From Myxococcaceae bacterium (GTDB taxonomy: Bacteria; Myxococcota; Myxococcia; Myxococcales; Myxococcaceae), in the NCBI GenBank assembly GCA_019694595.1, contig JAIBBQ010000027.1:1-46733 (forward strand): 46,733 nt of DNA, written 5' to 3'. Shown here piece after piece: positions 33,634 through 40,537 of this stretch. Position 1 is the first letter of the stretch, and each line of letters starts with the position of its first letter. Both the position numbers and the translations under genes were made by a program. The notes under the pieces were generated by a model that was not told the origin of the DNA, searched no databases, and worked only from the letters and a program-made list of their open reading frames with translations.

Positions 33634-34511
33634 GCACCGCCGCCCACGTCGCTGCTGCCGCCGTCGCTACCGTCCCCAGGAAGACGCCCGCGAGCCCGCT
33701 CGAGAAGGCGGTCATCTCCGGGGCCACCTTCAAGGGGCTCAAGTCGGTGGGGACCGAGAAGGACGCCGCCGCGCTCCTCAAGCACATCTCCACCCTCACC
33801 TTCCCCAACCCCCTCAAGGACGGGAAGCGCGAGGAGATCGCCTGGGCCACCCTCACCGCGTCCACCGGCAGCGGGCAGTGCATCAACCGCTCGCGGCTCA
33901 TCGCCACCGCGCTCGGCCTGGGCGCGAAGGGGCTCAAGGAATTTCCCGCCGACCTGAGCAAGGCCGACCTCATCAAGCTCGCCACCAAGCCCGAGGCCCA
34001 GGGCGTGCCGATCAAGATCTCCGGCCGCATGCGCATCACCAGCGCCTACAGCGACAGCGCGCGCAAGCTCGAGCTGCCGCAGAACTTCCTCGCCGACTGG
34101 ACCTATCACCAGGCGACGCTCATCAAGGTCGGCGGGGAACCTCGCGTGGTCGACCTCGCGGTCAGCGACAAGCCGCTCACCATCGACGCCTGGACCCGCT
34201 GCTTCTTCCCCGAAGGCGTCACCCCGAAGCCCGTCTCGCCCGACGCGTTCCACAAGAGCGTCGACCTCGGCCAGTCGAACCCGCCGCCCCAGCTCACCGT
34301 GCTGCCCGCGATGTTCGAGAAGGACGACGCCAAGAAGACCATCGGCACGCCGCCGCGGCTCACCGGCCAGTCGGACTACTCCCGCGCGCTGTGGGGCATG
34401 GGCGAGTCCAACCGCGAGCTGACCAACGCGCTCACCAAGAAGGGCCTCGACGCCAGGCGCTACGTCGACGAGTTCGGCGACTTCCGCGCCAAGGTGATCA
34501 CCGCCGCGTGA
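33630..34511 (+). CDS. Protein-glutaminase-like (Cys/His/Asp) cytosolic protein
   Basis: This 293-residue protein starts at ATG 33630 in a four-base overlap with the upstream gene. It contains GSGQCINRSRLIATALG (Cys84 at a helix start), NFLADWTYHQATLIKV (His160 on a strand) and PRVVDLAVSDKPLTIDAW (Asp175). This order, with a WxYH strand and a VxD element followed by a W-containing helix, is that of protein-glutaminase and related papain-like deamidase domains, in which the Cys, His and Asp form a triad. The Cys-His spacing is longer than in the Chryseobacterium enzyme. It has no signal peptide, so it acts inside the cell or is exported by a specialised route. The assignment rests on motif order alone. 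Confidence 0.45.
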   Translation: MSTAAHVAAAAVATVPRKTPASPLEKAVISGATFKGLKSVGTEKDAAALLKHISTLTFPNPLKDGKREEIAWATLTASTGSGQCINRSRLIATALGLGAKGLKEFPADLSKADLIKLATKPEAQGVPIKISGRMRITSAYSDSARKLELPQNFLADWTYHQATLIKVGGEPRVVDLAVSDKPLTIDAWTRCFFPEGVTPKPVSPDAFHKSVDLGQSNPPPQLTVLPAMFEKDDAKKTIGTPPRLTGQSDYSRALWGMGESNRELTNALTKKGLDARRYVDEFGDFRAKVITAA

Positions 34512-34565
34512 CGGAACCTCGCGCCTGCCCCCAATCGCCGTCGAACCCCTTCGGGAGGCCGTTCG

Positions 34566-35306
34566 ATGCAGCGCGGAAGCTGGGCGGTGGCGGTGGTGAT
34601 GGCTCTCGGGCTCGCCTGCGCGGGCTCCGGCGGCTCGAGCGGCGGCGGCGGCGGGAGCTCCGGCGGCTCCGGGGGCTCCGGCGGCGGCTCTGCCCAGGCG
34701 TCCGGCGGTGGCACCTCGAGCAGCTCCGGCGGCGGCGCCGGCCAGTCCTGCTCGGTGGCCGACAGCTGCCCGTCGTACAGCTGCAGCTGCAGCAACGGCA
34801 CCCACTGGGACAGCGCGCGGTACTGCAAGAACAACGTCTGCCAGGACGCGCCCACCACCTGCGCCAACGCCTGCTCGGGCAGCGGCGGCGGCGCGGGCGG
34901 AGGGACCGGCGGCGGCACCGGAGGTGGCGGCAGCGGAGGCACCGGCGGCGGCTCCACCCAGAACACCCAGTGCGTCGCGGGCTCGTCTTACGACTGCCAG
35001 TACACCGCCAAGGGCACCTGGACCGGCACCCAGTGCTGCGTCGGCGCCGGCGCCGCCTGCGGGCCGGGCTCCTCCTACGACTGCCAGTACACCGCGAAGG
35101 GCCAGTGGACCGGCTCGGTGTGCTGCGTGAGCGGCGGCGTGCAGTGCGTCGCGGGCTCGTCCTACGACTGCCAGTACACCGCCAAGGGCAACTGGACCGG
35201 CTCCAAGTGCTGCGTGCCCCAGGCGCTCTTCTGCACCTCGGGCACCTCCTACGACTGCCAGTACACCGTGAAGGGGAAGTGGACCGGCAGCGTCTGCTGC
35301 TCCTGA
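34566..35306 (+). CDS. Lipoprotein with Gly/Ser linkers and four Cys-rich 29-residue repeats
   Basis: This is a 246-residue lipoprotein. The signal peptide ends in GLACAG (Cys18 is the likely lipid site). A Gly/Ser linker of about 40 residues follows, then a short Cys-rich unit (SCSVADSCPSYSCSCSNG), a second Gly/Thr linker, and four tandem copies of CVAGSSYDCQYTAKGTWTG-type repeats, each with Cys at positions 1, 9, 22 and 23. It ends right after the last CC pair. The likely form is a disulfide-stabilised rod on the cell surface; binding role unknown. It starts 54 nt after the glutaminase-like gene. Confidence 0.65.
   Translation: MQRGSWAVAVVMALGLACAGSGGSSGGGGGSSGGSGGSGGGSAQASGGGTSSSSGGGAGQSCSVADSCPSYSCSCSNGTHWDSARYCKNNVCQDAPTTCANACSGSGGGAGGGTGGGTGGGGSGGTGGGSTQNTQCVAGSSYDCQYTAKGTWTGTQCCVGAGAACGPGSSYDCQYTAKGQWTGSVCCVSGGVQCVAGSSYDCQYTAKGNWTGSKCCVPQALFCTSGTSYDCQYTVKGKWTGSVCCS
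34971..35303 (+). repeat. Four tandem 87-bp coding repeats
   Basis: The copies start at 34971, 35058, 35145 and 35232, exactly 87 bp (29 codons) apart; the last is truncated to 24 codons by the stop. All four share SYDCQYTxKGxWTG, and the nucleotide identity is high across that core, which suggests recent or homogenised duplication. Confidence 0.8.
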
Positions 35307-35337
35307 CCGGCCCGCACGGCTACGCTCCCGGGCACCC

Positions 35338-35715
35338 GTGCCCGCCTCGCCCCAGGAGCTCGAGACCATCGCCCGCGACCTCAAGGCCCAGGGGTGGAAC
35401 TCCTCGGTCGTCGCACGGAAGATGATCGAGCTCCACGGCATGGACGAGCCCCGGGCGCTCGAGCTCGTCGGCGGCCTCTACGGCAAGCGGGTGAGCGCCC
35501 GCACCGGCGACACCACCTCAGCGCTCCTCACCGCCGGCCTCCTCGTCGCCGCCGGGGTGGGCGTGGCGCTCGTCACCTGGCAGCTCGACGACGACGGCGA
35601 GCTGGGCGACCTGCTCTGGGGCGGACTGGTGCTCGTCGGCGCCGGGCTCAGCCGCGGCATCATCGCCCTGGTGAACGCCGGCGCGAAGGACGACCTCCGC
35701 ACCCGGCGCGATTGA
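35338..35715 (+). CDS. Small membrane protein
   Basis: This is a 125-residue protein with a GTG start at 35338. The N-terminal 55 residues look like a small helical domain (LETIARDLKAQGWNSSVVAR, ALELVGGLYGKR). Two hydrophobic segments follow (SALLTAGLLVAAGVGVALVTW and LLWGGLVLVGAGLSRGIIAL), with a charged DDDGE loop between them, and a short basic tail. It is probably a two-pass inner-membrane protein. No family is recognised. A possible TACGCT -10 element lies 11 nt before the start. Confidence 0.5.
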   Translation: MPASPQELETIARDLKAQGWNSSVVARKMIELHGMDEPRALELVGGLYGKRVSARTGDTTSALLTAGLLVAAGVGVALVTWQLDDDGELGDLLWGGLVLVGAGLSRGIIALVNAGAKDDLRTRRD

Positions 35716-35726
35716 GCCCCCCGCGC

Positions 35727-35732
35727 TAGACT
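35727..35732 (+). promoter_or_regulatory. Candidate -10 element (TAGACT), leaderless start at 35742
   Basis: GCGCTAGACT ends 9 nt before the ATG of the GAF kinase, with the same GCGCTAG core and spacing as the element before 30305. Confidence 0.4.
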
Positions 35733-35741
35733 CAGGGGTCG

Positions 35742-37040
35742 ATGGACGAGGCCGAGCTCCAGACCAACCGGCTGCGCGCGCTCGCCGAATCGTCCCAGAT
35801 GTTCGCGGAAGCGAGCGTCGACCTCCCGCGCCTGCTCGCGCTGGTGGCGCGCCGCTTCTCGGAGCTGGTCGGCGACGCGGTCAACATTCGCCTCATCGAA
35901 GGCGACGCGCTGGTGCCCGCGGCGACGTTCCACCCCGACCCGACGACCAACACCTACCTGCGCGAGTTCCACGACGCCACGCCGCTCCAAGTGGGCGAAG
36001 GCATCTCGGGCCAGGTGCTGGAGACGGGCGAGCCGTACTTCCGGCCCCAGCTCGACCTCGCGCAGCTCAAGCAGCACCTCGCGCCCCGGTTCCATTCCAT
36101 CTTCGACCGCCTCGGCATCACGGGGATGATCGTCGCCCGCCTGCGCGCCCGGGGCACCAACCTGGGGTACCTCTCGCTCTTCCGCATCAGCGAGGACCGG
36201 CCCGCCTACACCGTCGACGACCTGCGCCTGGTGCAGGACCTCGCCGACCGCGCCGCCCTGGCCATCGACAACGGGCGCCTCGTCGACGACCTCGAGCGGC
36301 GGGTCGGCGAGCGCACCGTCGCGCTCCAGGCCGCCAACCGCGAGCTCGAGGCCTTCGCCTACTCGGTCTCGCACGACCTGCGCGCCCCGCTGCGCGCCAT
36401 CGTCGGCTACTCCTCGATGCTGGAAGAGGACCACGCCGCCCAGCTCGACGACGAAGGCCGCCGCGTCCTGTCCGTCGTCCGCACCAGCGCGCAGCAGATG
36501 GGCACCCTGATCGAGCACCTCCTGCGCCTGTCGCGCCTGGGCGCCGGGGCCATCGAGCCCGTGGAGCCGCTCGACATGGGCGCGCTGGTCACCGGCGTGC
36601 TCGCCCACGTGCGCGCCAACCACCCGGAGGTGACGCTCGAGGCGCACGTCGAGGCGCTCCCGCCCGCGGTGGGGAACGCCGACCTGCTGCGGCAGGTGTG
36701 GGTCAACCTGCTCGACAACGCGGTGAAGTACTCGCGCCTGAAGAAGGTGGCGCAGGTCGAGGTGCGCGGCGAACGCATGGGCGGCGAGCTGCGCTACACC
36801 GTCACCGACCACGGCGCGGGCTTCGACCCGGCGTACGCCAGCAAGCTCTTCGGCGTCTTCCAGCGGCTCCACCACCAGCACGAGTTCGAAGGCCACGGCG
36901 TGGGGCTCGCGCTGGTCCAGCGCATCGTCGGCCGGCACGGCGGGCACGTCTGGGCCGAAGGCCAGGTCGGGCGAGGCGCCACCTTCGGGTTCGCGCTCCC
37001 CGAGCGGGGCCACGGCCACCCCGTGCCGGCCCCGCGCTAG
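35742..37040 (+). CDS. GAF-domain sensor histidine kinase, cytosolic
   Basis: This 432-residue soluble kinase has an N-terminal GAF domain (about residues 25-175; VGEGISGQVLETGEPYF, MIVARLRARGTNLGYLSLF) that would sense a small ligand. A coiled linker (ERRVGERTVALQAANRELE) leads to a phytochrome-type HisKA domain with His211 in YSVSHDLRAPLRAIVGYSS. The HATPase is complete: NLLDNAVKYSR, DHGAGFDPAYASKLFGVFQR and GHGVGLALVQRIVGRHGG. There is no receiver domain and no response regulator next to it. Its last four bases overlap the convergent MTHFR-like gene. The signal is unknown. Confidence 0.9.
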   Translation: MDEAELQTNRLRALAESSQMFAEASVDLPRLLALVARRFSELVGDAVNIRLIEGDALVPAATFHPDPTTNTYLREFHDATPLQVGEGISGQVLETGEPYFRPQLDLAQLKQHLAPRFHSIFDRLGITGMIVARLRARGTNLGYLSLFRISEDRPAYTVDDLRLVQDLADRAALAIDNGRLVDDLERRVGERTVALQAANRELEAFAYSVSHDLRAPLRAIVGYSSMLEEDHAAQLDDEGRRVLSVVRTSAQQMGTLIEHLLRLSRLGAGAIEPVEPLDMGALVTGVLAHVRANHPEVTLEAHVEALPPAVGNADLLRQVWVNLLDNAVKYSRLKKVAQVEVRGERMGGELRYTVTDHGAGFDPAYASKLFGVFQRLHHQHEFEGHGVGLALVQRIVGRHGGHVWAEGQVGRGATFGFALPERGHGHPVPAPR

Positions 37041-37942
37041 GAACGTCCGAGCGTGCGCTGCACGCGCCGGGTGAGCTCGACCGAGGCGTCGATCTCCGCC
37101 TTGCCCAGCGAGACGCTCTCCACGTTGGCGCCCAGCGGAATGCCCTTGTCGCGGGCGAAGCCGTGGAGCTCCTCGAAGACCCGGGCCGACACCTCCACCG
37201 ACGTCTCGAGGATGTCCGCGCTGTGCGAGAGCTCGTTCTCGAGCCAGCGGGGCACCGAGACGCCCAGCCAGCGCATGAACTCCAGCGTCTTGAGCGAGCC
37301 GCAGGGGCTCAGCGTCACCAGCACCGGCGGCACCGGGCGCCCCAGCGCCAGGCAGCGGTAGTGGAGATCGCTCAGCAGGTTCTTGGTGCTGGTCACCGCG
37401 TACACGGTCTGGCTGACGAAGAACGAACAGCCCTGCGCGCACTTGGACAGCACGCGGTCGACCTCGCTGCCACGCTCACCGTGCCGCTCGGCGATGACCA
37501 CGCCGCCCAGCGGAAGCCCGCCCACCTCGGCGCTGCGCAGCGCGTACGCCTCGCTCAGCCGGGTCGCAGGCACGCTGTCCTTCGACGGCGCGCCCACCAG
37601 CACCACCGCGTGCCCCCGCTCGTGAATCGCCTGCAGCGACGCGCGCAGCGCCGGCAGGCCCCGGCGGCCCACCGACTGGTAGACGACCCTGGGCACGGTG
37701 ACGCCGCGCAGGTGGTCCGCCGCGTAGTCCGCCGGGTCCACCGTCTCGAGGAAGGGGAACGGCCGCGCCACCGGGGTGCGCGACGACTCGTCCTGCAGGT
37801 CGTAGACGACCAGCGCATCGACGCCGAGCGCGTTCACCCGGGCCGTCTGCAGCGCGGCGATCTCCCGCTGCCGCTCGGGGGCGGTGGTCGCCTTGGGCGG
37901 GGTGAGCCCGTAGGTGAGCTTCAGCTGCGGGAACGGCGCCAT
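37037..37942 (-). CDS. Methylenetetrahydrofolate reductase-like protein
   Basis: This 301-residue cytosolic protein shows the MTHFR (MetF) TIM-barrel pattern: KLTYGLTPPK at the first strand, an ALGVDALVVYDLQDESSR segment, TVDPADYAADHLRG, RVVYQSVGRRGL, HAVVLVGAPSKDS, LPLGGVVIAERHGERGSEVD, and then the KCAQGCSFFVSQTVY strand typical of the C-terminal part. MetF reduces 5,10-methylene-THF to 5-methyl-THF with FAD. The sequence differs from classical MetF in its first strands, so it may be a divergent paralogue acting on another one-carbon or flavin substrate. It is last in the operon from 39338. TATACA 6 nt before the start suggests an additional leaderless promoter. Confidence 0.65.
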   Translation of the reverse strand: MAPFPQLKLTYGLTPPKATTAPERQREIAALQTARVNALGVDALVVYDLQDESSRTPVARPFPFLETVDPADYAADHLRGVTVPRVVYQSVGRRGLPALRASLQAIHERGHAVVLVGAPSKDSVPATRLSEAYALRSAEVGGLPLGGVVIAERHGERGSEVDRVLSKCAQGCSFFVSQTVYAVTSTKNLLSDLHYRCLALGRPVPPVLVTLSPCGSLKTLEFMRWLGVSVPRWLENELSHSADILETSVEVSARVFEELHGFARDKGIPLGANVESVSLGKAEIDASVELTRRVQRTLGRS

Positions 37943-37948
37943 CCCTCG

Positions 37949-37954
37949 TGTATA
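37949..37954 (-). promoter_or_regulatory. Candidate -10 element (TATACA), leaderless start at 37942
   Basis: TATACA on the minus strand ends 6 nt before the ATG of the MTHFR-like gene. The only purine tract (CGAGGG) abuts the ATG and is too close to serve as a ribosome site. Confidence 0.4.
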
Positions 37955-37981
37955 GCCGCCCCGCGGGCAGCGAGACGACGC

Positions 37982-38569
37982 CTAGAGCCGCTCGTCGATG
38001 GCGCGGTTGCTCATCTCGTCGGCCGCGCGGTTCATCTCCCGCGGCACGTGCACCAGCTTCACCCGCGAGAAGTCGTTCAGGAGCCGCACCGCCTCGTCGT
38101 AGAGCGGCTTCAGCGTGGTGCTCTTCACCTGGTAGCGCCCGCCGAGCTGACGAATCATCAGCTCGCTGTCGGCGAAGACCTCGACCTCGCTCACGCCCAG
38201 CGCGCGCGCGCGCCGCAGCCCGAGGAGCAGGCCCATGTACTCGGCGTAGTTGTTGGTCTTGACGCCCAGGTACTTGCCGACGCGGTCGAGCACCTGGCCC
38301 GACGGCTCCACCAGCACCGCGCCCGCGCCCGAGTGGCCCGGGTTCCCCCGCGCCGCCCCGTCCGAATAGACGCGCACCTTGGCGGGCACCGGCGGCGGCA
38401 GCGGCGGGCTCGACGGCTCGCGCAGCGCATCGGCCGCGCGCTCCAGCGCCTTCGACAGCCGCTCGCGGTTGAGCCCGGGAAACGCCCTGAGCGCGAGCGC
38501 GAACGGCTCCTCGCGGGCGAGGAAGCGCAGGAGCTCGACGTCGGAAGGGCTCTTCGGGCGGCTCACCAT
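37982..38569 (-). CDS. Ribonuclease HI-family protein with N-terminal extension
   Basis: This is a 195-residue protein from ATG 38569; a GTG just upstream would add one residue. The first 65 residues are a helical extension (EEPFALALRAFPGLNRERLS) ending in a Pro-rich hinge. The catalytic domain then has VYSDGAARGNPG (first Asp), NNYAEYMGLLLGL (Glu), VFADSELMIRQL (Asp) and NRAADEMSNRA (last Asp), the full RNase HI acidic set. RNase HI cuts the RNA strand of RNA-DNA hybrids and needs Mg2+. The basic protrusion found in E. coli RNase HI is missing, as in many bacterial RNase HI-like proteins. It lies second in a three-gene minus-strand operon. Confidence 0.88.
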   Translation of the reverse strand: MVSRPKSPSDVELLRFLAREEPFALALRAFPGLNRERLSKALERAADALREPSSPPLPPPVPAKVRVYSDGAARGNPGHSGAGAVLVEPSGQVLDRVGKYLGVKTNNYAEYMGLLLGLRRARALGVSEVEVFADSELMIRQLGGRYQVKSTTLKPLYDEAVRLLNDFSRVKLVHVPREMNRAADEMSNRAIDERL

Positions 38570-38612
38570 CACGCGCGGGCGCCCGCTCGAGGACCGGAAC
38601 GTCCGGTCCCCG

Positions 38613-39338
38613 TCAGGCGGCCTTGGGCTCCAGCGCCTCGGCCGCGTGAATGATGCGGTTGCAGCGCGGGCACTCGCCGATGCCCATGGAGGCGATCAGC
38701 TGGTTGTACATGTTCGGCGGCACGTTCATGCGGCAGCCCTGGCAGGTGCCCGGGTGCACCACCGAGACCAGCGCCGGCATGCGCTTCTTGCGGACCTGGT
38801 CGTAGCGCTTGAGCAGCGTGGCATCGACGGTCTTGGCCGCCTCCGCCCGCTTGCCTTCGAGCCCGCTCATCGCGCCTTCGGCCTCGGCGAGCTTGGCCTT
38901 GATCTCGTCCATCTTGCCCTGCAGCTCGGTGGCCTTCGCGGAGAAGACGCCTTCCTTCTGCTTGGCGACCTCGCGCTGCGCGGCGACCTGCTTGGCGAGC
39001 TCGACCGACTCCTCGCCCATGGTCAGGTTCGACTTCTTGGCGATGTCGATTTCTCGCGCCAGGGCGGAGTACTCGCGGGTGGAGCGCTGCTCGGTGAGCC
39101 GCGCCTCCCACTTCTTCACCTTGTCCTTCTCCTCGACGATGGTCTGCTCCAGCGTCGAGCGCTGGCGATCCATGTCGGTGAGCTTCGAACGCTCGGCCTC
39201 GAGTACCGACCGCGCCGCCGCGAGCTCCTTCTCCAGCTCTCCGAGCTGCTTGGGGTAGGTCTCGGCAGCCTTGCGCGCAGCGGCGATCTCCAGATCGACC
39301 TTCTGCAGTTGCAGCAGCGCCAACAATTTCTCCCGCAA
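38613..39338 (-). CDS. C4 zinc-ribbon coiled-coil protein (DUF164/CdsZ type)
   Basis: This is a 241-residue protein. I place the start at TTG 39338, because GGAGGA lies 6 nt upstream on the coding strand; the seven codons before it would put that site inside the gene. Residues about 5-180 form a long coiled coil (LEKELAAARSVLEAERSKL, EEKDKVKKWEARLTEQRSTR). The C-terminal zinc ribbon has CQGCRMNVPPNMYNQL and ECPRCNRIIH, the C4 pattern shared by DUF164 proteins, including the chlamydial type III secretion chaperone CdsZ. In most bacteria its role is not settled; it is often placed beside RNase H-like and folate-related genes, as here. Confidence 0.85.
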   Translation of the reverse strand: MREKLLALLQLQKVDLEIAAARKAAETYPKQLGELEKELAAARSVLEAERSKLTDMDRQRSTLEQTIVEEKDKVKKWEARLTEQRSTREYSALAREIDIAKKSNLTMGEESVELAKQVAAQREVAKQKEGVFSAKATELQGKMDEIKAKLAEAEGAMSGLEGKRAEAAKTVDATLLKRYDQVRKKRMPALVSVVHPGTCQGCRMNVPPNMYNQLIASMGIGECPRCNRIIHAAEALEPKAA

Positions 39339-39368
39339 GCCCGATCCTCCGTGAGACAAATCACGTCG

Positions 39369-40133
39369 ATGCGTGATCGCGTTTGCTCTTACCTAAAAGG
39401 TCTCACCCGATCCATCGCCGTTTTCGCCGTCGCCGGATTCGGGTGCAAGGAACGCCAGGAACCCGCCGCGGCGCCGCCGCCCGCAGCCGTCGCCCGGCTC
39501 GCCGCCGAAGGGCCCAAGGGCGCGGTGCACGGCGTGGTGCGCTTCAGCGGCCCCTTCACCAGGAAGCCCCCGCAGCAGGTGAGCGCCGACCTGGTCGCCG
39601 CCTGCGGCGCCGAGGTCGAAGACCGCAGCGTGTTGCTCCACGACGGCGCGCTGGAGAACGCGCTGGTCACCGTCGACGGCGCGCCGCTGGCCACCACCCC
39701 GCCCGGCAAGGCCCAGGTCGATCAGCACGGCTGCGCCTACCTGCCCCCGGTGGTGCTCGCCCGCGCCGGAGGGCAGCTCGCCATCGTCAACAGCGACCAG
39801 GCGCTCCACAACGTGCGCGGCAAGTCGGGCGCGGCCAACGTCTTCAACGTGGCGATGCCCTTGCCCCAGACCATCACCCGCCCCCTGCCCCAGGCCCCCG
39901 GGGTGGTGGAGCTCAAGTGCGATGTGCACCCGTGGATGCACGGGTGGGTGGCGGTGGTCGACCACGAGCTCGCCGCGCTCACCTCGGCCGCGGGCGAATT
40001 CAGGCTCGACGGTGTGCCGGCGGGTGCGCGCACGCTCACCGTGTGGCACCCGGTGCTGGGCACCACCCACGTGAGCGCGACGGTGGCCGAAGGTCAGGTG
40101 GCCGAGGTCGCCGTCGACCTGGCCGCCCACTGA
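39369..40133 (+). CDS. Blue-copper-like (cupredoxin) lipoprotein
   Basis: This 254-residue protein begins at ATG 39369, and a signal peptide ends at VAGFGC (Cys26). An Ala/Pro linker follows. Residues about 60-200 have the cupredoxin pattern: HNVRGKSG with His147 and KCDVHPWMHGW with Cys184, His187 and Met190, the usual His/Cys/His/Met set of a type 1 copper site. The last 45 residues are a small beta domain of carboxypeptidase-regulatory type (GEFRLDGVPAGARTLTVWH). The likely role is periplasmic electron transfer or copper binding. Only 30 bp separate it from the divergent zinc-ribbon gene. Confidence 0.75.
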   Translation: MRDRVCSYLKGLTRSIAVFAVAGFGCKERQEPAAAPPPAAVARLAAEGPKGAVHGVVRFSGPFTRKPPQQVSADLVAACGAEVEDRSVLLHDGALENALVTVDGAPLATTPPGKAQVDQHGCAYLPPVVLARAGGQLAIVNSDQALHNVRGKSGAANVFNVAMPLPQTITRPLPQAPGVVELKCDVHPWMHGWVAVVDHELAALTSAAGEFRLDGVPAGARTLTVWHPVLGTTHVSATVAEGQVAEVAVDLAAH

Positions 40134-40134
40134 C

Positions 40135-40410
40135 TCACGGCTCTTCGTCGTCGGCCTCTTCGACTTCCTCGAAGTCGTCGGCCTCTTCCTCGTCGTCGCC
40201 CGCCGCCGGGGCGATGGGCTCCTCGACCGACTCCACCACCTTGGGAACCGACGCCAGGCGGCCGCGCGTCTTTTCCGCAGGCCGGTTGGCCGGGCTCTCG
40301 CGCTGATCGGTCCCGCACTTGGGGCAGACCGGATCAGGCTTCTTCATGTCGTAAAACTTTGCGCTGCACTTGAAGCAGACGAACTTGTTCCCGAGGTCCC
40401 TGGCCGGCAT
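40135..40410 (-). CDS. FYDLN-acid zinc-ribbon protein
   Basis: This is a 91-residue protein. The N-terminus has GNKFVCFKCSAKFYDMKKP and PVCPKCGTDQ, a CxxC...CxxC zinc ribbon with the FYDxxK signature of the FYDLN-acid family. The C-terminal half is almost wholly acidic (EEEADDFEEVEEADDEEP), as the family name implies. The function of the family is not established. The stop converges on that of the blue-copper gene with one base between, within TGACTCA. Confidence 0.85.
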   Translation of the reverse strand: MPARDLGNKFVCFKCSAKFYDMKKPDPVCPKCGTDQRESPANRPAEKTRGRLASVPKVVESVEEPIAPAAGDDEEEADDFEEVEEADDEEP

Positions 40411-40537
40411 TGAAGAGTCCCCACCGTGAGAGAGGGTTGGAAAGGCGCGGCTTCCTATGTGGGGGTTGGTTCCAAGTCAACGAATGCCGAGGTAACCTCC
40501 TTTCTGCAGCCTCCTTTGCCCGAAGGCCCTCGACCCC

